Source: M30B19 sp041741535 (GTDB taxonomy: Bacteria; Planctomycetota; Planctomycetia; Pirellulales; Pirellulaceae). Taken from it: a stretch of 64,000 nucleotides of DNA. Below the pieces are notes generated by a model. The model was not told the origin of the DNA. It worked only from the letters and a program-made list of their open reading frames with translations, and did no database searches. The stretch lies in assembly GCA_041741535.1 (NCBI GenBank), contig JBGSJV010000066.1, forward strand, positions 1-64,000, read 5' to 3'. Shown here one piece after another: positions 1 through 8,790 of the stretch; within the stretch, counting starts at the first letter, position 1; every line of letters starts with the position of its first letter. The translations under genes and the position numbers were made by a program.

Positions 1-70
1 CCTACCCAAATTGCTCAAACAAACAAAAAAGGAAACCGATCACGATGTCTAAAAACTAAATCAATAACAT

Positions 71-97
71 GATTTTCGAAAAACTCTTTCGAAAATC
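71..97 (-). terminator. Possible terminator hairpin of the nuclease-NTPase gene
   Basis: A perfect 11-bp stem (GATTTTCGAAA paired with TTTCGAAAATC) with a 5-base loop lies 8 bases beyond the stop of the minus-strand gene ending at 105. No clear U-tract follows it on the minus strand, so termination is an inference from position and shape. Confidence 0.35.
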
Positions 98-104
98 GTA
101 CCGA

Positions 105-2240
105 TCATCCAGTCACACCCTTTTTCAGCACCCTGCTAGGAGATATCCGGATCCGATCCCGACCTCCGACAACTTCCGACTTCTGGTGGTCCGCGATTAG
201 AAGACCGTTTTCGAGAAATTGATTAACTTCGTCTAAAATGTGTTGTTCGTCAAATCCGGCCAATGTCAGCGTTCCATGCAACTCAGAAAATAACACGAAC
301 GCGGTACCATTCTTCTGATGCTTTTCACTACGAATTTGGTCTAATGTAAGAAGAATCATTGGGCGAAGTAGATTGCCAAACTCGCCCGCTCCTTCCTTTG
401 TTTGGAAAACATCTTGCAGGAAGGAGGAATGCTCGTCGAAGTATTGGCGTCCGGCACGAATCAAAACTTGCTTCACCAAAGACTCTGGAAGCGTATAACT
501 TCCTTCGGATGCCTTAATCGCTAGATAATAATGTTCCGAGATAAATCCGCTTCGAATAAATTCAAGGAATATCTTTATCGCTTTTCGCGTGTTATTACCT
601 GCGAGGCCCAGTACGACACTTCGAATCAACTTATCATGAACGTAAAGTGATTTGTATAATGCGCCCAAAAAGTATCCCAGCTCTGTCTTTGGATAACTAA
701 CCGTCGTACCGGCGAGCTTGACCTCCAACTTCGATTGACTTGACGAGACGTTCATCTGTTCAAGAATCAATTCAAATCGCCGAGATATGATTTTGGAGAG
801 CCTTGGTGAGCTAATTGTGAATACCAACGAGTTTGCACTCGCATCAAGTGGTGGGACATCTTTGCATAGATGATATGTGACATCTCGAATAGGAAGTATA
901 ATAAGGCATTCTATCTCGCGCTGGATATAACGAGCTGCTTCAAAGCAGTCCAGTTGGTCATCCCGATCCCGTTTATCGCAGTTGTCGAAGACTATCACCA
1001 AGAGCTTTCGACGTTGTGTGGCCAAGTATCTCTTCAGCGCCCGTGCGCGAACCGTAAAGTCCGTATGCCATTTGTAAAGCGCGTCGGCGAGCTTGTTATT
1101 ATACGCTTCAGATCCCTCTTCGTACACAAACAAGACACGGCTTTGTAACTCCAAAATTTCTTTGCTAAAGACGGCGCGCGTAACCTGAGACGAGTTGAAG
1201 TCGATATCGCGTGCCGAAGCTTCCAAACCGACGACAATTTCCTTGGTCACCCAAGCCTGCAGCGTTTCCTTGCCTTTTGGAGCATCATTGAGATTCAGAT
1301 GCACCCACACGGTTCGATCAAGGATATCATTTGGCAAACGATGAACACGCAGATAGTCAACAAAAGTTGTCTTCCCCGATCCTCGTCGTCCAACCAACAG
1401 CAGAATTTGGTTCTCCAAATGTCGACCTCGATTTAGGACTGAAACAATCTCATCCGGTCGACCGGTATCTCGAATCGGTTTGGATCCCGGAACTGAAACA
1501 TTGAACGCACTCGCCATCACTCGATCAATCTCGTCCGCATGCTGTTCTCGGTGATGCGAACGAATGTAAGCATTCTTGGCTATAAACTCCCTATCTTTCA
1601 TGTCCTCCGGTTCAAAGATTGTCCGATAATCCGCAACAATTTGAGCACCGAACTTGTTGTGCGGAACTTCTTCATTATTACTTCCCACGATTTGCTTTCG
1701 AGCCTGCTCACGGAAAACTCTCAGTAGTGCCTTTAGACGCGAGGCGTGCTGATTAAGTGCTCCAATGCCAATCAGATCGATGACCGTTGTTAGTGTTGAA
1801 TGGCCAACCTTTAGCTCAGCTACCGAGCAGTTAACTTCGGCGGTACCAGAATCCCATTTTGCTATGAGCAGACGTGTTCCGTCTGTCACGAGACACCAAA
1901 TGCACGGATTGATACCGCTACTAAAGAACTTATTTAGCTCATGTGCATATAGTTGCGATTCTCGAAGTGCTTTATCAAGATCCTCCCCCGGAGCTTTGTC
2001 CTCAACTACAACAACAGGCAGCCCTTGGAAATATACAAGAAAGTCAGGCTTGTAAAACTTCCTATTTGCAGAGCCTTTATCAATTTGCACGGCGGAGAGA
2101 TAGAATTGAGAACGTATATTTTCGTCCGGATAACCGAGTCCATCTGGTGAGCGAGTTAGAACTCTGAAGGATACTTTCACATCAACATCCGCTTCGTTCG
2201 ATAGGGCTTTACCCGTTACCTGAGATATCTCTCGCGCCAT
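105..2240 (-). CDS. HsdR_N-type nuclease domain fused to P-loop NTPase
   Basis: The product is about 711 residues. Residues 1-150 resemble the N-terminal domain of type I restriction HsdR subunits, with the PD-(D/E)XK pattern PDF near 69-71 and EDK near 84-86, each in a hydrophobic strand. A Walker A motif (GRRGSGKTT, near 288-296) and a Walker B-like strand (LLVIVFDNCD, near 417-426) mark a P-loop NTPase of STAND/AAA type. The C-terminal 250 residues are helical and unassigned. No SF2 helicase motifs are visible, so this is not a normal HsdR. A GTG four codons earlier (2252) is possible; the ATG at 2240 has a GGGA-like site in front. It follows the caspase-like gene on the same strand after a 264-bp gap. 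A defence role is inferred from architecture and neighbours only. Confidence 0.8.
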   Translation of the reverse strand: MAREISQVTGKALSNEADVDVKVSFRVLTRSPDGLGYPDENIRSQFYLSAVQIDKGSANRKFYKPDFLVYFQGLPVVVVEDKAPGEDLDKALRESQLYAHELNKFFSSGINPCIWCLVTDGTRLLIAKWDSGTAEVNCSVAELKVGHSTLTTVIDLIGIGALNQHASRLKALLRVFREQARKQIVGSNNEEVPHNKFGAQIVADYRTIFEPEDMKDREFIAKNAYIRSHHREQHADEIDRVMASAFNVSVPGSKPIRDTGRPDEIVSVLNRGRHLENQILLLVGRRGSGKTTFVDYLRVHRLPNDILDRTVWVHLNLNDAPKGKETLQAWVTKEIVVGLEASARDIDFNSSQVTRAVFSKEILELQSRVLFVYEEGSEAYNNKLADALYKWHTDFTVRARALKRYLATQRRKLLVIVFDNCDKRDRDDQLDCFEAARYIQREIECLIILPIRDVTYHLCKDVPPLDASANSLVFTISSPRLSKIISRRFELILEQMNVSSSQSKLEVKLAGTTVSYPKTELGYFLGALYKSLYVHDKLIRSVVLGLAGNNTRKAIKIFLEFIRSGFISEHYYLAIKASEGSYTLPESLVKQVLIRAGRQYFDEHSSFLQDVFQTKEGAGEFGNLLRPMILLTLDQIRSEKHQKNGTAFVLFSELHGTLTLAGFDEQHILDEVNQFLENGLLIADHQKSEVVGGRDRIRISPSRVLKKGVTG

Positions 2241-2516
2241 CAATAATCCCACATCAAAAAAGTATAACGATCTTACCCAAACGGGCCACTACAATGTGTT
2301 GTCAATTGTCAAGGCACAAAAAGTTGCGTGTTGGAACTGAATTATATTGATCGGTGCTATACGTTCCTATTCCACCGATCAACTTCCCGTAACGGCAAAC
2401 GAATCACTACCCAAAAATCCTCTTAAATCGTGGGCATTCGCCTCTTCACGTGATCATGACGACAATCCCAGCTCCCTTAACGAACTTCTGATAAAATGTC
2501 TTGGTTCAAATGTGAA

Positions 2517-3284
2517 CTAACCAAAAACGGCAAATGGAAAGTAGGGAGCACTTCGTGGTTTTTCAATTCGGGGATTCTGGTTACCACTACTTAAATGTCG
2601 TGTTACCGCTGCAGCACATTCATGCGCCGCAACAATTGAATACGACGCAGTTTGCGTATTGTATGTCTTGTCTCTTTCACCCTCGATCCAAGCTTCGGTA
2701 CAATTGATCAAACTAGCACTATATCGACCGCCCCGAATATCATCGTCCGTCGCGACTTCACCAACGTCAGCGCTCACAATTTTGACTGTTGCTAACGCGG
2801 CGCTCTTGATTCCCTCGTAAAATACTCTCTTGCAATTTTCCCTATTTGCGGTCCTTCGAGTTGCAGACTTTTTCGAAATTGCCATTCGGACAATATCCTC
2901 AGTGATACGCTCTTCGTGAACTTCGCTACAACAATCGAGTACGACGGTTCGCTTTTTTGAACTTAACGAAAGCTCGCTCGCGCCAATCTGTTCTCCCTTT
3001 CTTAATACGATAACTTGGTCACGATCCGGGTTTGAATACCATCCGTGTCCTGAATACATGATAAAGACATAATCGATTGATGAGACGACTTTTAAGTAAT
3101 TCCTCAGTTCCACAACTGTAGGTCGATCAAGAAGCTTGATTTCAGATTCTTCCCATGCTCCCCCTTCTGCGGACGTGAGATGTTGTTTGTAATTCCGGAT
3201 ATCCGCATAAACACCCTTACAGTAGTTCTCCGCACCAATTTCCCCAGGATTCGAAATCAACAATGCATGTCTCGTTAAAGCCAC
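2517..3284 (-). CDS. Caspase-like (peptidase C14) protease
   Basis: This 255-residue protein has the caspase/metacaspase core. MALTRHALLI is the first strand, a second hydrophobic strand ends in SGHG (catalytic His near residue 80), and a third ends in VVLDCCS, giving the catalytic Cys near 118-119 in the usual DxCxS setting. The size is that of a bare protease domain with about 100 extra C-terminal residues; no sensor domain is attached, so recognition must come from a partner. It begins 11 bp after the stop of the membrane protein gene on the same strand, which implies co-transcription. Bacterial caspase-like proteins often serve as death effectors in antiphage systems. Its target here is unknown. 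Confidence 0.85.
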   Translation of the reverse strand: MALTRHALLISNPGEIGAENYCKGVYADIRNYKQHLTSAEGGAWEESEIKLLDRPTVVELRNYLKVVSSIDYVFIMYSGHGWYSNPDRDQVIVLRKGEQIGASELSLSSKKRTVVLDCCSEVHEERITEDIVRMAISKKSATRRTANRENCKRVFYEGIKSAALATVKIVSADVGEVATDDDIRGGRYSASLINCTEAWIEGERDKTYNTQTASYSIVAAHECAAAVTRHLSSGNQNPRIEKPRSAPYFPFAVFG

Positions 3285-3295
3285 TTTAAATCTCC

Positions 3296-4135
3296 TTAGT
3301 CTTTAGTACCTTGTTTTTCAACCTGAGTTATCATACCCGCTACCAATTTTTCGCTAGATCCTGCAAACAACGCTGCCGTGCATGTCGCCAACGTCTCCAA
3401 GTTCGAGTTTGCAAAAACATGGAAAAACAGTCCAAGTTTAACGAGGCACCCAACAAGCAACCCCGCTATTCCTCCACCGAATATACGTGCAACGGCTTCG
3501 AGATAATGTAACGTTTTCTCGGAACTAGAATCGACATGAGGCTGTTTCCCCAGTCGTAACAAGACAAACAAAAGTGCGCCAACGCAACCAGCCCAGAAGC
3601 AAATTGACAAAACAAGCGGAAGATGACCCACAAGTTCTGCGAGCCATTTCCGGATAACTATTTCAAATGTTGCCATAACGATCGCAATCGTTCCAACAAC
3701 CAAACATCCTTGAAGCGTCCAAAACCTCGAAACTTGTACGCTCTTCGCATCGATAAATTGTTTTGCAATTTCAAGTGCGTTTTCACTTTGATCTTCATCT
3801 GCTCTTAGGCCCGCTGAAACCGCTTCTGCAACAAGCCGTTTCGACCTCAACTTTAGTTCTCTCGGCCAACTGTCAACGCGAGCCTCCAGTTCGGCGACAC
3901 CCGCCAGGATTATAGCGAAACGACTGCTAAAAGCCTTTTCTGTGATTAAATCACTCAGAACGTCATCGCAGCTCCAGTCAATATCCAGTTCGTGGTCAAT
4001 GAAGACAATGAAATCACCGGACTTGCTGTTCTCCCGACAATAAACTTCGTGCAAAATCTCAGAGCGGCAAACATGTAGCTTCGAATGGTCATTCGACTGT
4101 TTAAGTTCATTATCTTTTTTTGAATTTTTGCCCAT
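3296..4135 (-). CDS. Membrane protein paired with the caspase-like protease
   Basis: The product has 279 residues and no family I recognise. The first ~135 residues are soluble, charged and helical. The C-terminal half has hydrophobic segments near 139-162, 170-195, 215-237 and, more weakly, 245-262, and ends in a short charged tail. It is the first gene of the minus-strand set and is followed after 11 bp by the caspase-like gene. A soluble N-domain on a helical membrane bundle next to a caspase suggests a membrane-acting effector, an anchor for the protease, or a protease substrate. None of these can be chosen from sequence alone. Confidence 0.75.
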   Translation of the reverse strand: MGKNSKKDNELKQSNDHSKLHVCRSEILHEVYCRENSKSGDFIVFIDHELDIDWSCDDVLSDLITEKAFSSRFAIILAGVAELEARVDSWPRELKLRSKRLVAEAVSAGLRADEDQSENALEIAKQFIDAKSVQVSRFWTLQGCLVVGTIAIVMATFEIVIRKWLAELVGHLPLVLSICFWAGCVGALLFVLLRLGKQPHVDSSSEKTLHYLEAVARIFGGGIAGLLVGCLVKLGLFFHVFANSNLETLATCTAALFAGSSEKLVAGMITQVEKQGTKD

Positions 4136-4370
4136 CGTCGAAATCGCCTGCTCAAAGTTCCGGTCAACCTAGTGATGTTATGGTAATATTCCGAAACCCG
4201 GCTGTGAAGTATAATTTACGTGAATTTTTCGATTACGGCTTGGTGTTTGTTGAGGGCATGAGGAAATCACCGACGCCACGGAGACTGCTGGTATTTTTGG
4301 AATGCGGACTTAGGTAGGTTGAACAGTCAAGCTCTAAACCTACTGTTATTTCGCACAAGTGGCTAACCAA

Positions 4371-4544
4371 GTGATTCCCGACGAATCCTCACGAACGGTT
4401 GGCTTGCCGGTTTGCTGGAAAGGTGGCATGTTGACTTTGGATAGTGTTGCTAGGTTGCCGGCGTTCACCCCTAACGTGTCTAGCGAATTGATACAACCTA
4501 TGGTGGATGGGTTCATGAGGAAGGATGAGTTAGAGTATTTTTGA
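4371..4544 (+). pseudogene. Truncated copy of the unknown gene at 8099
   Basis: A GTG-initiated frame of 57 residues begins VIPDESSRTVGLPVCWKGG and matches the start of the 217-residue protein at 8099 (MIPDESSRTVRLPVCWRDG), then diverges and stops at 4542-4544. DNA identity is strongest over the first 50 bases. It has lost about three quarters of the full protein. It lies directly upstream of the two PIN-like genes, whereas the full copy lies directly downstream. A short expressed protein cannot be excluded. The rest of the stretch 4136-4636 shows no other gene. Confidence 0.6.
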
Positions 4545-4636
4545 TCGGACCTTCTCGTGTTCGCGAAATCCGACGCTAGTTCGCGAACCATCACCAGGGC
4601 GCGTTTCTCTACTCATTTGATGCAAAGGTAAACTCT

Positions 4637-5620
4637 ATGAAACACGAAATAGCCGAAATTCAATCGGAAGTCAAGGAAAAAACTCGTTTGAGCCTTTTCG
4701 CTCTGGCTGACGATCCTCATGTTGGAGTATGGGTCGACTCGAATGTGATGATGTACGCACCGACAACCGATAAACGACGACTACTGGAGTTCTCGCAGCT
4801 TCGAACAGTCCCCGAAGTGGGCCTGGAAGTAGGCAAGCGTGCAAGAAAGACCAGCTATCTTTGGGATTCGTTCTTAGATGCCGGGGGCGTACAAGTTGGG
4901 CTCAGCTCATTCAAAGACCTAAACTTAGACCAGCATTTCCAATGTGTTTTTCAGCATGCCGCATGCTACTCGCCACTTACCCAAGTAGCTATTGCGGAGA
5001 ACTTACGGCGCAATGGTTCTACGTCACCAATTGAAAATGGCGCACTGTTGGCACAAACGAATCAGTCTTCGTTTCTAGAATCCGCAGACTCTACGTTACC
5101 TCTTTCCAGCTTGCTGGGATTGTCGGCGAGCCAAAAAGATGAATGCGACAAACTCCGTCGGGCGTGGTTTAAATACCACCGTGAAAGAGAGCAGCGACTC
5201 TATGAGAAAACGTATCTATGGACGGATGAAACTCTAGTTGCGAGCGCAATAACCGATGGTATCGCCCACAGGTGTGTTTCAATGATTCTAACAACTGACT
5301 GGGATGCTTTCGTGATTATCAAGCAGTTCGCGGATAACGTAGTTTATCACGCCGCGTCCCTCGAATGTTCCACCGCGAATCGAGTAGAAGTATTTGACGG
5401 TCTTTTCAACGAACGATGCCACTTCATTGACAGTTACAACTCGCAAAAAAGATTTCGTCAAGCAGCGGCAATTTTTGATGGAAATCTATTCGAAACATGT
5501 GAACCGGCCGACCTGTTCATTTGGCATTATCCAACCGACTCGTACGTTTCGTATGCGTTCCCGCCAGATTTTATCAGTTGGCTGAATGTACTTTTCGACA
5601 ACAGTTTGAATCGGGACTAA
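4637..5620 (+). CDS. PIN-like domain protein, first of a pair
   Basis: The 327-residue product has a spread-out PIN-like pattern. There is an Asp after a hydrophobic strand (VWVDSNVMMY, near residue 34), an acidic position in a helix (VPEVGLEVG, near 60-66), an Asp before a helix (WTDETLVASAI, about 60% along) and a final Asp in MILTTDWDAF. PIN domains are Mg-dependent RNases, and these acidic residues are the usual metal ligands. It is much longer than a VapC toxin (~130 residues) because of an insert between the second and third acidic positions. The stop lies 5 bp before the GTG of the next PIN-like gene, so the two are probably coupled. No antitoxin-like gene is adjacent. The function is inferred from the fold pattern only. 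Confidence 0.65.
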   Translation: MKHEIAEIQSEVKEKTRLSLFALADDPHVGVWVDSNVMMYAPTTDKRRLLEFSQLRTVPEVGLEVGKRARKTSYLWDSFLDAGGVQVGLSSFKDLNLDQHFQCVFQHAACYSPLTQVAIAENLRRNGSTSPIENGALLAQTNQSSFLESADSTLPLSSLLGLSASQKDECDKLRRAWFKYHREREQRLYEKTYLWTDETLVASAITDGIAHRCVSMILTTDWDAFVIIKQFADNVVYHAASLECSTANRVEVFDGLFNERCHFIDSYNSQKRFRQAAAIFDGNLFETCEPADLFIWHYPTDSYVSYAFPPDFISWLNVLFDNSLNRD

Positions 5621-5625
5621 ATACA

Positions 5626-8025
5626 GTGGCCAACAACATAACAACTTCGTACGTTCTCAATCAAACGCCCACTTGTGTTTGGCGTGCCCCCGCTTCTTTA
5701 CATGACATACCACCGAATCGAGTTCCAGTTCATCGCCTTTGCTGGCTCGCACCAAATAACGAAATCGCGATCGACGAATCAAGACTTTCTCGGATGCTTG
5801 ATGAATCTGTTCCCGAAAGCACCACGTTTTTCCTGGACACCTGTTTCATCAGGAACAGCAACCTATCACAAGCCTTCTGGAACTCCCTCTTTCGAAAGAG
5901 CGTAGTGGTCACTGAGGCGATTTGGCGAGAGCTCCAACCATGGATCACAAGTCCGGCTAATAATCGTAATGAGTGGCTACGGATGTACCTGAGTCACGAG
6001 CGTGCGTCGTCGACAGGGAACTTGCTCTTTTTGGGTTCGTTTGACGATGCAGATGTTGAGCAAGGATGCCAATATTACAAAAGCGTTTTATCCGCCAGGA
6101 AGCAGGTGCATATACTCGCGGAAAGACATCTACACCGAAAGCACAAGCGTCCGCCGACCAAGGAAGAAATTCAATCTGAAATCCAAAGCCGTGTCAAAGA
6201 ACGAGGAATTCAGCTTGCAAACGACGGCATAAAAGGTGAAGCAAGAAACTCGGCAAACATTTATAACGATGAAGACTTGGTAACTCGAGCAATCATCTAT
6301 GGACTTTCGTCAGGCAACGAAGTTGTCATCCTAACAACCGACCGCGGCGTGCAAGAACAGTTCTACAAGCTCCTATACTTGATCGACACCAACTATCGCT
6401 CAATGCTCGCAGCAGAGAAATTCGCCGAGCAGCCCGCAAATTTCGTGTCGTTCCAAAGCGACCCAGACGTCTTTTCCTTCTTCGGTCTTGTTAGTAGCAC
6501 ACAGGTATCTCCGCCAATAGATTTTGCAAGAGGCGTTTTGCCGACACAATTTACATCCGTGATGTTGGCTTGCCCGAGGTTCGGCACGGTTTACTCAAAC
6601 AACGTTAGATATTGGGATATTGCGTTTTCTGCTGAACGAGAAATGCTTGAGGTTGTCAAGATTAAAGGAATGACGAATGGTCTAAATACTACCCTTTTGG
6701 ACGGTAAGAACTTTATTCATCATTTGTGCCCAGCGATTCCACTCGACGGCATTTGCATTATTGCAATCGAAAAATCGATTACAACTAAGCGAATGTCGAT
6801 TGCAGATTACAATATTGTACTTTTTCAAGGCGAGAGAACATCCCACTTTGAAACATTAGAACCGCGTACCGCCGACCAAACCGATTCCGAAGCGCTACTT
6901 CGTTCCAAATCGCTAATTGACTTCACGCCGGACAGGCGGCTGAGTTTTACGCCAGTTCCCACGGTAAGCGACTATCTTAGTAATCGAGAACTAGAATATG
7001 CATTCAGACTTGTCAAACCCAGCGCACTCTTCGTCTTGGACTCGACTGCAATTGGATACAAGTGGCCTGAGGCCATTGCGAATTCCTTATCATCTTCCCA
7101 GTTTCTCGCGATTCACTCCCTACACCGTGAGCACCTTTCAAAGGCCAATTGTTTCGAGAAGTCGAACGTGCATTGGCCAGTAAACGCCGTCGAATGTCCG
7201 CAGTTCTCATATGCCGCAAGATATTATCGAACGCTATTATTGCAACGACGCATGTTTGGATCCAACATTGCGCGACGGATGAGCGATAACAATGGACTAG
7301 CCTGGCGACGTACTATGCTCGAGTTTGTGAACGGCAAATCCTCGATTCGACGTGCTCGATTCGGATGGAAGCGCCGATCTGCAATTAGTGTTTTTTATGA
7401 TGATATTGCGATCGTCGATGGCGTGTTAGCCGCAATTATTGAGGGTACGGAGTTAATTTTTGTAACATTTCGAACATCAGTCTTTGAGCAATTCTACACC
7501 TTAGCAAACGTCTTGCTTAAAAACTACTATTCGTATTGCCTTGCCGATTCGCTGTTTCGAGATGGCGCGCGGTTTACCGCGCCCGAGAATACGGATCAAC
7601 TTCGCGAAATAGGTCTGGATAGCGAGATACGCATATCGTCTGTCGATACTGATATATCCGCGCATCTTCCGAAATCACCGGAGAAGTTCAAACTAAGCTG
7701 CTGGCTGTTGTCACCATCATGCGATGAGAACCGGTTTAACTTTTGTCATGGATGCTTCCTAGCCGAACGACCAATGTGGCTTGTTTTGCATACCAAAACG
7801 GAAACTTCAGGGCTGAATTCGCAGCATCATGGTGAGTACAACGTAAGGGCAAAAACCGACCGAAAACGAACCAGTATCATGATTGCCAAGGATCAGGTCG
7901 GATCAGTTGACAGTATCATGCCTGACATCCCTGAGAAAATTCGGAGATTTTTTCTCGACGAAGTATCGTTACACGACATTTTTGATGTACAGAATTTCGG
8001 CGATCCGCTTAGCTTTCCGTGGTAG
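5626..8025 (+). CDS. Large protein with two PIN-like modules, second degenerate
   Basis: The GTG at 5626, five bases after the previous stop, is preferred to an upstream ATG at 5521 that would overlap the first gene by 100 bp; this gives 799 residues. The first module runs from TTFFLDTCF (near 71) through an acidic helix (VVVTEAIWREL) and NDEDLVTRAII to VVILTTDRGVQEQF (near 230-245). The second repeats the order with LFVLDST (near 470), a short acidic helix, DDIAIVDGVLAAI and LIFVTFRTSVFEQF (near 605-620). Both modules continue with an EQFY...NY stretch, which shows internal duplication. In the second the TTD triad is replaced by TFR, so its metal site is probably lost and it may bind or regulate. 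There is no signal peptide or membrane segment. Confidence 0.65.
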   Translation: MANNITTSYVLNQTPTCVWRAPASLHDIPPNRVPVHRLCWLAPNNEIAIDESRLSRMLDESVPESTTFFLDTCFIRNSNLSQAFWNSLFRKSVVVTEAIWRELQPWITSPANNRNEWLRMYLSHERASSTGNLLFLGSFDDADVEQGCQYYKSVLSARKQVHILAERHLHRKHKRPPTKEEIQSEIQSRVKERGIQLANDGIKGEARNSANIYNDEDLVTRAIIYGLSSGNEVVILTTDRGVQEQFYKLLYLIDTNYRSMLAAEKFAEQPANFVSFQSDPDVFSFFGLVSSTQVSPPIDFARGVLPTQFTSVMLACPRFGTVYSNNVRYWDIAFSAEREMLEVVKIKGMTNGLNTTLLDGKNFIHHLCPAIPLDGICIIAIEKSITTKRMSIADYNIVLFQGERTSHFETLEPRTADQTDSEALLRSKSLIDFTPDRRLSFTPVPTVSDYLSNRELEYAFRLVKPSALFVLDSTAIGYKWPEAIANSLSSSQFLAIHSLHREHLSKANCFEKSNVHWPVNAVECPQFSYAARYYRTLLLQRRMFGSNIARRMSDNNGLAWRRTMLEFVNGKSSIRRARFGWKRRSAISVFYDDIAIVDGVLAAIIEGTELIFVTFRTSVFEQFYTLANVLLKNYYSYCLADSLFRDGARFTAPENTDQLREIGLDSEIRISSVDTDISAHLPKSPEKFKLSCWLLSPSCDENRFNFCHGCFLAERPMWLVLHTKTETSGLNSQHHGEYNVRAKTDRKRTSIMIAKDQVGSVDSIMPDIPEKIRRFFLDEVSLHDIFDVQNFGDPLSFPW

Positions 8026-8098
8026 TATAAGATTCTCAGTGTGTTTGACAAAGAATTAACTCCGAGAAGAGCCTCATAGTTTACAAGTAAATTTACCT

Positions 8099-8752
8099 AT
8101 GATTCCCGACGAATCCTCACGAACGGTTCGATTGCCGGTATGCTGGCGCGATGGCAAGTTGACTTTGGACAACGGTTCTCTGTTGCCGGAGATCAACCAG
8201 AACGCCTCTGGCGAATTGATTCTGTCCGCGTTGGATTTGGTGGATGAGGACCAACGAGCGATTTGGACCGGCGAACGAGTGGTGGATTTCCTGGCGGTGT
8301 CGACGCCACTGTTCGCCCGTGTTTCAGCCAACTTTTTGCCAGCCGAGATGGCTGGCCTTACGGTGGAAAAGTTTCACCATCGTCGTCGCGCGGCTTTTGT
8401 TCCTTTGGTGCTGGACCATCCGGTGCGTTTGGTCGTTGTGCCCGGCAAGAAGGGGTATATGATTGGCGGGAAGTGTCATTGCCCGAACTTCAAACTGGAG
8501 GCCAACTCGCTAAACGAAGCCCTGCGCAAAGTCTCCGAACATTTCGAACCCACCCGCCGTTCATACGGAGGCAACGCCTTCGAACTCATCTACGCCGAGA
8601 TCAAGCATCGGTTGGTCAAACTCGCCGATTATCGCGACCAAATCCGCGATGAAATGGAACGCCAACACTCCGGCCCCCAATCACCGGATTCCAACCGCCC
8701 CAGCCCATCCGACCACTCCACCTACGGCCCACAACAACAACTAGATTTTTAA
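8099..8752 (+). CDS. Unknown 217-residue protein, full copy
   Basis: I do not recognise the family. The protein is soluble, with a mixed N-terminal half, a central segment KKGYMIGGKCHCPNF with two cysteines two residues apart, a charged helix (IYAEIKHRLVKLADYRDQI) and a Ser/Pro/Gln-rich tail. The start is fixed by the conserved IPDESSRTV opening shared with the truncated copy at 4371. It begins 73 bp after the PIN-like pair and converges on the kinase gene. Base composition rises toward that of the core genome here, so it may belong to the host side of the island boundary. Confidence 0.55.
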   Translation: MIPDESSRTVRLPVCWRDGKLTLDNGSLLPEINQNASGELILSALDLVDEDQRAIWTGERVVDFLAVSTPLFARVSANFLPAEMAGLTVEKFHHRRRAAFVPLVLDHPVRLVVVPGKKGYMIGGKCHCPNFKLEANSLNEALRKVSEHFEPTRRSYGGNAFELIYAEIKHRLVKLADYRDQIRDEMERQHSGPQSPDSNRPSPSDHSTYGPQQQLDF

Positions 8753-8790
8753 GCCAGTCTTGTTCTGGTGTGATGTCACCCCGTTTGGTA

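Noticed and set aside
5521..5625. Upstream ATG for the second PIN-like gene
   Set aside because: It would overlap the first PIN-like gene by 100 bp; the in-frame GTG at 5626 five bases after the stop is a better start.
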